Assembly: GCA_017475555.1 (NCBI GenBank)
Contig: JAFVFL010000014.1
Coordinates: forward strand, 1-63,919
Length of the DNA stretch: 63,919 nt
Source of the DNA: Ruminococcus sp.
Lineage (GTDB): Bacteria; Bacillota; Clostridia; Oscillospirales; Ruminococcaceae
Direction of reading: 5' to 3'
Shown here: positions 1-8,038 of the stretch, in pieces
Numbering within the stretch: the first letter of the stretch is position 1
Layout of the letters: every line of letters starts with the position of its first letter
Position numbers and translations under genes: made by a program
Notes under the pieces: model-generated
Seen by the model: only the letters and a program-made list of their open reading frames with translations
Told to the model about the DNA's origin: nothing
Databases searched by the model: none

Positions 1-1
1 G

Positions 2-292
2 CTTCCGCTGAATGACGGAAATGGGCATAATTACCGTTACTTTATCAAGGAAACATCGACAGGCAGCTATATCCCGATAGCCTATACGAGCAATGGCTTA
101 GAGTTGAGCCGTTATTCGACGACACGTCTGGCACTTACTAACGCTGTCGAGGAAACTGAACCCGATTCAGTCGAACTCCCCGAATCAGGCTCTACCGGCA
201 CTCGCATCTACTACACAGTTGGCGGCATCCTCCTGTTACTTTCCGCAGCCGGATATGTAACAGCGAAACGGAGGAGGTGGTCGGATGGCTAA
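2..292 (+). CDS. C-terminal part of a sortase-anchored surface or pilus protein (5' truncated by window edge)
   Basis: The frame is open from base 2, so the start lies outside the window; a TTG at 104 is internal and not a likely start. The visible 96 residues contain a Cna-B-like last strand (YFIKETSTGSYIP resembles the E-box region of pilin Cna-B domains), then a cell-wall sorting signal: LPESG, a hydrophobic stretch (about 20 residues, GGILLLLSAAGYV) and a basic tail KRRRW. The signal would be cut by a sortase between S and G and joined to peptidoglycan or to the pilus. It lies 164 bases upstream of the major pilin and on the same strand, so it is probably the tip or ancillary subunit of the same pilus. 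The exact subunit role is inferred from gene order. Confidence 0.8.
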   Translation, partial: LPLNDGNGHNYRYFIKETSTGSYIPIAYTSNGLELSRYSTTRLALTNAVEETEPDSVELPESGSTGTRIYYTVGGILLLLSAAGYVTAKRRRWSDG

Positions 293-394
293 CATCGGTA
301 TGCGACACACCCCCTTCTCCCGCCCACCAGATGATGGGTGAGAACAAACCCAAGTACGTGGAGAACCATGTAAACAAGTAAAAACACAAGCCCC

Positions 395-425
395 GTCCGG
401 GGTACAGCGATACAGTACCCCGGAC
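395..425 (+). other. RNA hairpin upstream of the major pilin gene
   Basis: A perfect 11-bp inverted repeat (GTCCGGGGTAC at 395-405, GTACCCCGGAC at 415-425) with a 9-base loop sits between the upstream surface-protein gene and the pilin, 31 bases before the pilin ATG. No T-tract follows, so it is not a standard intrinsic terminator. It could slow 3'-5' decay of the upstream message, protect the 5' end of a processed pilin mRNA, or act as a partial terminator. Confidence 0.75.
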
Positions 426-456
426 ACAACAAAACTTACTATAAAGGAGAATTATC

Positions 457-2073
457 ATGAAAAAGACGAATAAGACAAGAAAGATTGCTACTATGATCGC
501 AGCAATGGCTCTGGCGGCTACAATGGCTATTCCGAGCGCTATGATGACGGCGAGCGCAGAGGATGTTGCAGAGGTCACAATCACTGGTCTGGACGCATCT
601 GTTGCACGCACCTTTGAGGTTTATCAGGTGTTCACAGGCAAATACGATACAGATAAGGGCTCGTTCTCTGAGCTGAAGTGGGGTTCTGGTGTAACTTCCT
701 ATGATGAAACAGATGTCACTGCTGGTGAGCTTGTAGCTGATTCAGTACTCGAGAATCTTGGCAACGATGCTCGTGCAATTGTCGGTGATCTTGAGCTTGG
801 CACAGCTACTAAGACTGTTCAGAGCTCAGCTGCAATTCTTAAAATTGATGGTCTTGCTGACGGTTACTATGTGATCAAGGATGTTACCAATATGGATGAC
901 AAGGATGATGCAAACTCTGCATGGATCGTTCAGGTCGCAGCTGATGGAAAGACCACCAATATTGCAATCAAGAAGGAGACTCCTTCTGTGGATAAGCAGG
1001 TTCTTGACGAGACAGCAGATGCAGAAGCTGGTGCAACAGACGGTTGGGGTGAGTCTGCTGACCATGCGATCAATGAGACCTTCCAGTTCAAGCTGACAGC
1101 AACTATCCCGGCAAACAACAATTTTGCGGCTTATGACAGCTATAAACTTGTATTTAACGATACCATGTCTTCAGGTGTAACTTATGAAGATATTGAAAGT
1201 GTAACGATTACAAGCTCTACTCTTACTGGTACTAAAGCACTCGAACTTACAGCATCGCAGTATACCGAGACTGCAACAGCAGCTACAAGCAAGGCAGGTC
1301 TTACATGGTCTCTTTCAATTGCAGATGTTAAGGCTCTTGTGAACGCAGACGATGCTGATATTTTCGGTAAGGAAGAAATCACGGTCGAGGTAATCTACAA
1401 CGCCCACTTGAATGAGAATGCTATCATCTCGACTGCTTCTGGTAACGATCTTAATGTTAACAACAACAAGGTTGACCTTCAGTATTCCAACAATCCGGAT
1501 AACACTGGTACAGGCACTTCTCTCGGTAAGACCCCGGAAGACTTTGTGTGGGTGTTCACCTATGAGGTTGACAACACCAAGTACAAGATCTCTGCCGATT
1601 CCGGCAACGAGCTGGCAGGTGCAGGATTTACGCTGTACTCTGACAGTGCAAAGCAAACGGAAATCAAACTGATCGACAATGGCGATGGTACGTATACGGT
1701 TGCTGATCAGACCGCTACTACTGGTGTGGTGACTGAAATGACATCGCACACTGGTGATGGTATCTTCAACATCAAGGGTCTCGATGCGGGCACTTATTAC
1801 TTGAGTGAGACTTCTGTTCCGGATGGCTACAATGCAGCTGATGATATCACGATCACTATCGGTGCTACTCATATTGAGAATAATGCCAAAAATGCTGCAA
1901 ATCTTACGCTCTCTGGTACTAATGTCGATAATGATATCGTTGATACCAAGAACTCCACCCTCCCCAGCACCGGCGGCATGGGTACGACTCTGTTCGTTAT
2001 CGGCGGCGGAGTAACAGCAGCGGCAGCAGGTATCTATCTCGTGTCCAAGAAGAGAGCAAAGGACGCAGAGTGA
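457..2073 (+). CDS. Major pilin subunit, SpaA/FimA-like, LPXTG-anchored
   Basis: This 538-residue protein has a Sec signal peptide (basic MKKTNKTRK start, hydrophobic core, cleavage near TASAE), pilin-type beta domains, and a sorting signal LPSTGG near residue 505 followed by a hydrophobic helix and a KKRAKD tail. A TNIAIKKETPSVDK segment near residue 170 lies where pilins of this class carry the lysine used in the inter-subunit bond. The segment YYLSETSVPDGYN near residue 448 matches the E-box of Cna-B domains. A good site AAAGGAG stands before the ATG. Both flanking gaps carry strong hairpins without T-tracts, which suggests that the pilin message is stabilised relative to its neighbours. 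Together with the adjacent class C sortase it should form the pilus shaft. The polymerising lysine has not been proven from the sequence alone. Confidence 0.88.
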   Translation: MKKTNKTRKIATMIAAMALAATMAIPSAMMTASAEDVAEVTITGLDASVARTFEVYQVFTGKYDTDKGSFSELKWGSGVTSYDETDVTAGELVADSVLENLGNDARAIVGDLELGTATKTVQSSAAILKIDGLADGYYVIKDVTNMDDKDDANSAWIVQVAADGKTTNIAIKKETPSVDKQVLDETADAEAGATDGWGESADHAINETFQFKLTATIPANNNFAAYDSYKLVFNDTMSSGVTYEDIESVTITSSTLTGTKALELTASQYTETATAATSKAGLTWSLSIADVKALVNADDADIFGKEEITVEVIYNAHLNENAIISTASGNDLNVNNNKVDLQYSNNPDNTGTGTSLGKTPEDFVWVFTYEVDNTKYKISADSGNELAGAGFTLYSDSAKQTEIKLIDNGDGTYTVADQTATTGVVTEMTSHTGDGIFNIKGLDAGTYYLSETSVPDGYNAADDITITIGATHIENNAKNAANLTLSGTNVDNDIVDTKNSTLPSTGGMGTTLFVIGGGVTAAAAGIYLVSKKRAKDAE

Positions 2074-2161
2074 TCCGTAAATCAGCCTATTACGACCTCA
2101 ACACCACAACTCACCACGATCCCACACTAAAGACATAAACGCTTAAATCCATAAACCTAAC

Positions 2162-2184
2162 ACCTCCGGAGATATTCCGGAGGT
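2162..2184 (+). other. RNA hairpin downstream of the major pilin gene
   Basis: A perfect 9-bp inverted repeat (ACCTCCGGA at 2162-2170, TCCGGAGGT at 2176-2184) has a 5-base loop. It is followed by CGTCAGGG rather than a T-tract, so transcription probably continues into the sortase gene that starts at 2221. It is the counterpart of the hairpin at 395-425. The left arm contains an anti-Shine-Dalgarno-like CCTCC. Confidence 0.7.
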
Positions 2185-2220
2185 CGTCAGGGAGAAATCC
2201 ATAAGGAGAAGATGATCTGA

Positions 2221-3114
2221 ATGCAGTCCAAAAAGAAACGTGATATTCTGACAACTGTGATTTTTGGCTTCATTTTCCTTGTGGGTCTCTCCGTGATGCT
2301 TTATCCGACTTTTTCAAACTGGTGGAATCAGAATATGGCATCGCATACGGTGTCTGAGTATAAGGAAACCGTTGCAAAAATTGATACCGCAGAATATGAG
2401 CGTATATTAGAAGAAGCCCGCTCCTATAATACTCAGCTTGCACAGCTTGATTCTCCGTTCACAAACTTTGATGCTATCCCCGGCTATGATGATATCCTGA
2501 ATATCTCCGGCACCGGCATTATGGGCTATGTGTCTATCCCGAATATCAACGTCGAGCTGCCGATATATCACGGTTCCTCCGAGGGCGTTTTGCAGATCGC
2601 AAGCGGTCATATTCAGGGAAGTTCGCTTCCGGTTGGAGGAAGCTCCACACACGCTGTTATCTCAGGGCACAGAGGACTGCCGTCCGCCCGCCTTTTCACC
2701 GATTTAGACCAGATCGTCGAGGGCGACACATTCACCATTAACGTGCTCAACGAGGTCTACACCTACGAGGTGGAGCGGATTCTTATTATCCTCCCTACAG
2801 AGACGGATAAATTAGCTATTTTCCCCGGTGAGGACATCGTCACGCTCATGACATGCACACCGTATGGTGTCAACAGCCACAGACTGCTGATTCGAGGACA
2901 CCGCATTGAGACGATCTACGACAAGAAAATCAAGGTCGGTGCAGATGCCTTGCAGGTCGATTCCATGAAGGTGATACCGATCGTGTTTGTGCCGCTGCTG
3001 ATTTTGCTGTTTATTTACTGGCACATCACCGGAAAAAGACGGAAACATATTGTGATTGATAAGTACATTATTGAAAAGCTGCCGAAAGGAGGGCAGGAGC
3101 ATGGTAAAAAATAA
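2221..3114 (+). CDS. Class C (pilin-polymerising) sortase
   Basis: A 297-residue transpeptidase that would cut pilin LPXTG motifs and join subunits through a lysine. The N-terminal membrane helix is near residues 12-30. The sortase core holds the catalytic His in ISGHRGLPSARLF (about residue 145), the Cys in TLMTCTPYG (about residue 220) and the Arg in HRLLIRGHR. A second hydrophobic helix is near residues 245-265, typical of class C enzymes. The lid region carries DSPF where many class C sortases have DPF or DPW. The ATG is preceded by AAGGAGAAG. The gene lies between the pilin and a minor pilin and overlaps the latter by 14 bases. Confidence 0.92.
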   Translation: MQSKKKRDILTTVIFGFIFLVGLSVMLYPTFSNWWNQNMASHTVSEYKETVAKIDTAEYERILEEARSYNTQLAQLDSPFTNFDAIPGYDDILNISGTGIMGYVSIPNINVELPIYHGSSEGVLQIASGHIQGSSLPVGGSSTHAVISGHRGLPSARLFTDLDQIVEGDTFTINVLNEVYTYEVERILIILPTETDKLAIFPGEDIVTLMTCTPYGVNSHRLLIRGHRIETIYDKKIKVGADALQVDSMKVIPIVFVPLLILLFIYWHITGKRRKHIVIDKYIIEKLPKGGQEHGKK

Positions 3115-4189
3115 AATCAGTGCAGTGCTCTGTGTGCTTGCGATCGTACTTTGGTGTATGGCAGGTGTGTTCATGACTGCTTCTGCGGAGGAGACAACCG
3201 GCTCTATGACACTGTGGTGCGTCAAGGACGATGATATCGTTGTAAATATGCACTGGCAGCTTTACCGTGTCGGTCACAGAGAAGGCAATAACTATGTGTT
3301 TGAGGGGGATTTTGCCGGCTGCCGCATGACACTCGGCGACCAGACCAAGCCAATGCTCGAATGGGATACTGAGACTGTAGCTTCGGCTGCGGAATCGCTG
3401 AAACTCAAGACAATTGCAGACAAGACCGAAAAGCGTGATGATGGATATACGAACAGCTCAGGTGCTGTGACATTTGACGGCTTGGAGAATGGACTGTACC
3501 TTGTCTGGGGCGATGTTCTGATCGTCGGCAATACTACATATGTTCCGTCTGCTATCTTTTTTGAGATGAACGGCGAAGATCCAAGTGTGGTGAATGCTTA
3601 TCCGAAGATCGTTTTGCGGACATTGTCCGATTCCAATTCTCAGTATTCTGTACGCAAGGTATGGCAGAATGATGAAGATCAGCCGTGGGAGCGTGCAGTT
3701 TCGATAACGGTTGAGCGGTATCGGGATAATTCATATTACGATGAAATTGAACTTAGCGAGGACAATGACTGGACGTATGAATGGGAGGATACTGAGGAAC
3801 ACATCTGGTTTGTGTATGAAAAGGTCATTCCGGACGGGTATACCGTCAGCTACAAAGAGAACTATACGCAGTACCTGATCATCAATACCTATGAGGGTGA
3901 AACAAGCAGCACAACTGAAACACAGACTACAACGACGATTACAGAGACTACTGCTGTGGATACACAGACAACGGCAAGCCTGGATAGCACAGATAAGGCT
4001 GTTACAAGCAAGAGTTCGACCGTGAAAACTACCACAACACCGCCGCCGTCTACCGCTGCACTTACAACCGAAAAAGCTCCGCAGACAGGTCAATTGTGGT
4101 GGCCTGTTCCGGCACTCGTAGTTGGCGGACTGCTTTGCTTTGGAATCGGTTTTACGATCAGAAAGAAGAACGATGAGGAAGAAGATTAA
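3101..4189 (+). CDS. Cna-B domain minor pilin or wall-anchor protein
   Basis: I chose the ATG at 3101, preceded by AAAGGAGGG, which gives 362 residues with a signal peptide ending near MTASAEE; an upstream in-frame ATG at 3056 would spoil the signal. The middle contains a Cna protein B-type domain (YSVRKVWQNDEDQPWERAV near residues 185-200, then a PDGYTVSY strand). A threonine-rich stalk of about 60 residues follows (repeated TTT and TET). The C-terminus carries a variant sorting signal APQTGQ, a hydrophobic helix and a charged tail. Its position after the sortase suggests an ancillary subunit or the base subunit that ties the pilus to the wall. The start overlaps the sortase gene, indicating translational coupling. 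Confidence 0.85.
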   Translation: MVKNKISAVLCVLAIVLWCMAGVFMTASAEETTGSMTLWCVKDDDIVVNMHWQLYRVGHREGNNYVFEGDFAGCRMTLGDQTKPMLEWDTETVASAAESLKLKTIADKTEKRDDGYTNSSGAVTFDGLENGLYLVWGDVLIVGNTTYVPSAIFFEMNGEDPSVVNAYPKIVLRTLSDSNSQYSVRKVWQNDEDQPWERAVSITVERYRDNSYYDEIELSEDNDWTYEWEDTEEHIWFVYEKVIPDGYTVSYKENYTQYLIINTYEGETSSTTETQTTTTITETTAVDTQTTASLDSTDKAVTSKSSTVKTTTTPPPSTAALTTEKAPQTGQLWWPVPALVVGGLLCFGIGFTIRKKNDEEED

Positions 4190-4823
4190 AGCGGCTCAGA
4201 TATGCTGCTTCACATTGGGAACGGTGCTGCTTTTGTCGGCACTGTTCCTTGTTATACACAATGTGACTGAGGACAGGAAAAGCGGCGAAGAAGCACGTGA
4301 AATATTATCCGAGCTGATTGACGGGATACCGGAATACACTGAGCCTGTGACAACTATACCCATTGCAGAGGATTATGATCTGTTTGCGGAGTATGAAGAT
4401 GAGGCTGTGATCTCAGAAATGGAGACAGTCGAGATCGACGGCAATGTGTATATCGGCTACATTGCAATACCGGAGATCAGTATTGAGCTGCCTGTTATGG
4501 CTGATTGGAGCTATCCGAATCTGAAGATCGCACCATGCCGGTATGTGGGGAGTATATATACCGATGATCTGATAATCTGTGCCCATAACTACACCACACA
4601 TTTCGGCAAGATAGGGAATCTTCATACGGACGATGAGATCATTTTCACTGATGTAACCGGAAAAGTGCATAGGTACGGTGTTATCAATATTGAGCAGCTG
4701 CCCGGTACAGCGGTGGAGGATATCAAATTCGGTAATTCCGATGACTGGGATCTGACACTGTTCACCTGTACACTCGGCGGTCAGAGCAGAGTGACGGTAA
4801 GGGCAGTCAGAATTGAGGAGTAA
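4173..4823 (+). CDS. Second sortase of the pilus locus
   Basis: The ATG at 4173 overlaps the preceding stop by 17 bases and yields 216 residues with one N-terminal membrane helix (CCFTLGTVLLLSALFLVI). The sortase domain is recognisable from YIGYIAIPEISIELPV, the His in ICAHNYTTHFGKIG, the Cys in LTLFTCTLGG and the Arg in RVTVRAVR. It lacks the C-terminal membrane helix of the first sortase, so it is more likely a housekeeping-type or class B/D-like anchoring enzyme. A division of labour (one sortase polymerises, this one anchors) is inferred from gene order. The subclass needs a profile search. Confidence 0.85.
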   Translation: MRKKIKAAQICCFTLGTVLLLSALFLVIHNVTEDRKSGEEAREILSELIDGIPEYTEPVTTIPIAEDYDLFAEYEDEAVISEMETVEIDGNVYIGYIAIPEISIELPVMADWSYPNLKIAPCRYVGSIYTDDLIICAHNYTTHFGKIGNLHTDDEIIFTDVTGKVHRYGVINIEQLPGTAVEDIKFGNSDDWDLTLFTCTLGGQSRVTVRAVRIEE

Positions 4824-4850
4824 CTATGTAACCACAAGGAGGTGTGGACG

Positions 4851-6170
4851 ATGAGGGAAAGAGTAATGCTTGTAACTGCTGTTTTATGTTCAGTGGCTCT
4901 TTCCTCATGCACCAATACTTCCGAGGATGCTGTAAAGCCGCTTATGGGTCTTGACTGGTTCACGGAGTATGACACGGTGAAGCAGAGCATGGAAGGCTAT
5001 ACGCTGCTGGAGGAACGTGAGAGCGAGGGGGCGGTCACACAGCTCATGCAGGACTACGAGAACGTGGAGCTGTTTGACTATAACTGCGACCTGACGCTGT
5101 GTTTCACAGATTCAGGCTTGATCGGGTTGAATTATCATGATGTGCAGCGAAATCAGAGCTACAAAGACTGGTACAGCACGCTTGAAGCAACATACGGTCT
5201 GCCGACGGAAGAAGGCAGCGGTATGGCATCGTGGTATGATGATCCTGCCGGAAAGGATACGGCGATTTATCTGTTCAATCTTGAAGAGGGCGTGCAGGTG
5301 TCGATCTACGCAACAGCCGATTCACCGGATAAGAGCTATGATAAGGATATGCCTGTACCGACGCCGGAGATCAGAACGCCTGTTGTGCCGGTGACGGAGG
5401 AAAGTTCGGTTCAAACCACCTTCGCAGCGGCTTCAGATGAAAGCGATGAGCCGATTGTGACAACCACTGCAAGGGTATACCGTGAGGGTGACATTGATGT
5501 GATCGGCACGGACGCAGTCGGTAATTATATTGTCGCTGTGACTGACCCGATCGGTGAGATCGTGACGGATAGAGCAGGAGAAACAGTCACAACGATCATA
5601 CCGGCTACTACCGTTGCTGCTGACAAAAACGGCAAGCCCTTGAGTACCGCAAAGACTACATCAAAGGGTGAGACAACGAGCCAAACGACGACCACTGCAA
5701 CAGCGGCTGCGGAAGAATCGACAGAACCTGTAACAGAGCCGCCGATAGATCACACGCAGACCTTCCTGTTGAATGGACTTCAATTCTATGGCAGTCCAAC
5801 TTCTCAGCGCAGCAAAATGTCAGCTTACACGCAGCTCTACGAATACCGTACAGAAGAACCGGGGCAGCCGTGGGAGCTTATCATGGAGTACGAGAATGTG
5901 CCGTATGAGGGAAAAAACTGCGATGCTGTGCTTTGCTTCACAAGCCTCGGTTTAGTGGGCGTGAACTACTTTGACAGCAATGCTGATGATTACAATTACT
6001 GGGTGAGGACGCTTACGGATATCTACGGCAGTCCGGACGAAATGCAGTACGATTATACAGCATGGAGCAGCAGTCCTGTGGGTTCTGGCACGATGATCTA
6101 CGTGTTCGCCTTAGAGGACGGCGTGCAGATCTCGTTCTTTGCGGACGATACTGGTTCGGAACTGGCTTGA
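4851..6170 (+). CDS. Lipoprotein with two homologous domains joined by a Thr/Ala-rich linker
   Basis: The ATG at 4851 follows a strong AAGGAGGTG; a GTG nine bases earlier overlaps that site and is unlikely. The 439-residue product has a short signal peptide with lipobox VALSSC, so it should be a membrane lipoprotein. Residues about 30-160 and 305-430 look like copies of one domain: each has a QxMxxYENV-type segment, a CFTxxGLxGxNY segment, a YG(L/S)P turn and a final (I)YxFxLEDGVQxS strand. The linker is rich in T, S, A and E and may span the wall. I do not recognise the domain family. It is the last gene before a terminator, so it belongs to the pilus operon and may be an accessory or protective factor; this is inference. 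Confidence 0.8.
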   Translation: MRERVMLVTAVLCSVALSSCTNTSEDAVKPLMGLDWFTEYDTVKQSMEGYTLLEERESEGAVTQLMQDYENVELFDYNCDLTLCFTDSGLIGLNYHDVQRNQSYKDWYSTLEATYGLPTEEGSGMASWYDDPAGKDTAIYLFNLEEGVQVSIYATADSPDKSYDKDMPVPTPEIRTPVVPVTEESSVQTTFAAASDESDEPIVTTTARVYREGDIDVIGTDAVGNYIVAVTDPIGEIVTDRAGETVTTIIPATTVAADKNGKPLSTAKTTSKGETTSQTTTTATAAAEESTEPVTEPPIDHTQTFLLNGLQFYGSPTSQRSKMSAYTQLYEYRTEEPGQPWELIMEYENVPYEGKNCDAVLCFTSLGLVGVNYFDSNADDYNYWVRTLTDIYGSPDEMQYDYTAWSSSPVGSGTMIYVFALEDGVQISFFADDTGSELA

Positions 6171-6256
6171 AAAATTTCAGACTGTCCGATCCGGCTTTGA
6201 ATGACGATATTGCTGTAAAACCCACGAAGCCGGAGTGGGAAAAAATATAATCAAAA

Positions 6257-6287
6257 GCCGTTCTGCGAAAAACAGGACGGTTTTTTT
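6257..6287 (+). terminator. Intrinsic terminator of the pilus operon
   Basis: The stem CCGTTCTG / CAGGACGG (one G-U pair) has a short A-rich loop and is followed by seven Ts, about 85 bases after the lipoprotein stop. Confidence 0.85.
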
Positions 6288-6376
6288 GCGAAATCAAAAA
6301 ATCGGCACAGGGTATACTGGAATTCTGCAACAGACAGCTGACAAGCTGGTTCGTGTAAATTCTGCTGCTGAACATC

Positions 6377-6405
6377 TTGCAATTTGAAAATAAGTGTGAT
6401 ATAAT
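6377..6405 (+). promoter_or_regulatory. Sigma-A promoter for the methyltransferase / ABC transporter unit
   Basis: The -35 box TTGCAA (6377-6382) and -10 box TATAAT (6400-6405) are separated by 17 bases, with GTGA directly before the -10. Transcription should start near 6412. Confidence 0.85.
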
Positions 6406-6486
6406 ATTAATAAAGAGTTTGTAAACGCTAACTTTTTAGATCTTTGTATGCTGACACAGCGTAGTTTTTACTGATCGGAGGGCAAT

Positions 6487-6513
6487 ATGGGTCACTATAC
6501 TACGCAAGGTTAA
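6487..6513 (+). CDS. Possible 8-residue leader peptide
   Basis: GGAGGG at 6477-6482 precedes an ATG at 6487 by four bases. The frame reads MGHYTTQG and stops at 6511. Codons ACT-ACG-C form one arm of the alternative hairpin in this leader, so a translating ribosome would change the leader fold. Spacing is shorter than usual and the peptide may be accidental. Confidence 0.25.
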   Translation: MGHYTTQG

Positions 6514-6548
6514 CAAAATATTCCCATAATTTATAAGGAGGAACACAC

Positions 6549-7334
6549 ATGAAAACAGATTACAAAAACTGGGTGCCGAACGGCATGATCGCAGCACTGA
6601 CCGCAGGAACGGCTGTGCTTGGCACGGGGGCGGCGGTGCTGCTATGCACAAAAATGAACCCGACTGCAAAGAAGCTTCTTGCCGGAACAGCTGGTATCGG
6701 TGCGGCTGCCTGCGGCGGAATGCTTTGCTGGGCAGTGTATGCACACGACAAGTTTTCCTATGACGGAAAGCGGCAGCTCTCCAGACAGATCGTGGAGGGG
6801 ACTGCGGAATACATCACGCTCCCTGAGGGTGGTGTCGGATTAGATGTCGGCTGCGGCAGCGGTGCACTGACGATCGCTTGTGCAAAGAACAATCCGCAGG
6901 GACGCATGATCGGCATTGACCGCTGGGGTGCGGAATATGCGTCGTTCAGCAAGCAGCTGTGCGAGAAAAATGCTGCCGCAGAGGGTGCGGATAACACGGA
7001 ATTTCATCAGGGCGATGCCTGCAAGCTGGATTTTGAGGACGAGACATTTGACGCTGTAACGAGCAATTATGTGTATCACAATATCACGGGCGTGAATAAG
7101 CAGCAGCTTCTCCGTGAAACGCTCCGTGTACTGAAAAAGGGCGGTACTTTCGCCATTCATGATATCATGTCAAAGGCTCGCTACGGTGATATGCAGCAGT
7201 TCATCAGTGAGCTTTACAACGAGGGCTATGAGCGTGTACAGCTTATTGACACTACGACCGGAAAATTCATGACACGCAAGGAGGCTGCACTGCTCATGCT
7301 CGGCGGTTCGGCACTTCTGGTCGGGAGAAAGTAA
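6549..7334 (+). CDS. Membrane-associated class I SAM-dependent methyltransferase
   Basis: The 261-residue protein begins with two hydrophobic segments (about residues 12-35 and 40-60), then a Rossmann methyltransferase domain. The SAM-binding motif is GLDVGCGSGALTIA near residues 97-110, with the acidic GIDRWG after strand 2 and a motif IV-like FDAVTSNYVYH near residue 172. The substrate cannot be read from the sequence. The ATG has AAGGAGG upstream. It is the first gene of a unit with two small membrane proteins and then an ABC transporter, a setting seen for resistance or envelope-modifying functions; that reading is inference. Confidence 0.8.
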   Translation: MKTDYKNWVPNGMIAALTAGTAVLGTGAAVLLCTKMNPTAKKLLAGTAGIGAAACGGMLCWAVYAHDKFSYDGKRQLSRQIVEGTAEYITLPEGGVGLDVGCGSGALTIACAKNNPQGRMIGIDRWGAEYASFSKQLCEKNAAAEGADNTEFHQGDACKLDFEDETFDAVTSNYVYHNITGVNKQQLLRETLRVLKKGGTFAIHDIMSKARYGDMQQFISELYNEGYERVQLIDTTTGKFMTRKEAALLMLGGSALLVGRK

Positions 7335-7335
7335 T

Positions 7336-7848
7336 ATGATCGGAAATGCAATTATCATGGGGCTGATCTGGTCTGCGGTCTGGATACTGTATGTATTTAT
7401 CATTCTGAAACGATATCCGTGGGAAATGCTGCATGACTATCCGAGGGATGTACAAGAAGCTGCGACGATTCCTGAACCCAGTGAGATACAGAAGAAGCGT
7501 GCGAAACTGTTTGGTGCATTCGCCGGGCTTGTGATCTTCGGGCTGCTTTTACTGTCTGGACTGCTGTATTTCCGGCATGAGCCAACTACATTTCTGAATG
7601 TTCTGCTTTATGTCGGCATTGTCGCTATGGCATGGAACGTTGTAGATCTGCTGATCATGGACTGGCTTATCAATTGCCTTATCACGCCGCAGTGGATCAT
7701 TATTCCAGGAACGGAGGGCTGCAAGGGCTACAAGGATTATTTCTTCCATTTCAAGGGCTTTCTGATAGGCTGTGTCTATACGGCGATCATGGCACTTCTG
7801 TTTGCGGGGATTGATTATGTCGTTTTGCGTTTTCTGATATGGAAATAA
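7336..7848 (+). CDS. Small polytopic membrane protein of unknown function
   Basis: The product has 170 residues and about four membrane helices (near residues 5-22, 60-80, 92-110 and 145-165). It begins one base after the methyltransferase stop, so the two are coupled. The central segment VVDLLIMDWLINC resembles YDMVCFDWFLLCR of the protein encoded at 8039-8536, so the two are probably paralogues. I do not recognise a named family. Confidence 0.7.
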   Translation: MIGNAIIMGLIWSAVWILYVFIILKRYPWEMLHDYPRDVQEAATIPEPSEIQKKRAKLFGAFAGLVIFGLLLLSGLLYFRHEPTTFLNVLLYVGIVAMAWNVVDLLIMDWLINCLITPQWIIIPGTEGCKGYKDYFFHFKGFLIGCVYTAIMALLFAGIDYVVLRFLIWK

Positions 7849-7981
7849 CATCGGCAAGGTCGTTCAGAAAAGCTATCTGGAGGGATATCCGGTCAGCGGT
7901 GTCCGCTACAACTGGATAACGAGGCTGCATATCAGATCGAAGCGGGACAAATTCTTTGTTGTCCATGCGGAGTTCATATAA
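7838..7981 (+). pseudogene. Possible 3' remnant of a protein-coding gene
   Basis: Between the two membrane-protein genes an open frame without a start codon runs to a TAA at 7979-7981. It encodes about 47 residues with normal protein character (GKVVQKSYLEGYPVSGVRYN, then a basic and hydrophobic stretch ending VVHAEFI). Its beginning overlaps the end of the upstream gene in another frame. It may be the tail of a gene lost by deletion. The evidence is composition and reading only. Confidence 0.35.
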
Positions 7982-8038
7982 CAGGCTGACTTTATATCGG
8001 GCATACAAAAATTATACGTGGATATGGAGTGCGATAAA

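Larger units (their letters stand above)
6171..6548 (+). other. Intergenic region with terminator, promoter and structured leader
   Basis: This 378-base gap holds the pilus-operon terminator, a sigma-A promoter at 6377-6405 and a leader of about 135 bases before the methyltransferase gene. In the leader, GCGTAG at 6459-6464 can pair either with ACGCT at 6425-6429 (through AGCGT) or with CTACGC at 6500-6505, so two alternative stems exclude each other. No larger gene is visible. Confidence 0.6.
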
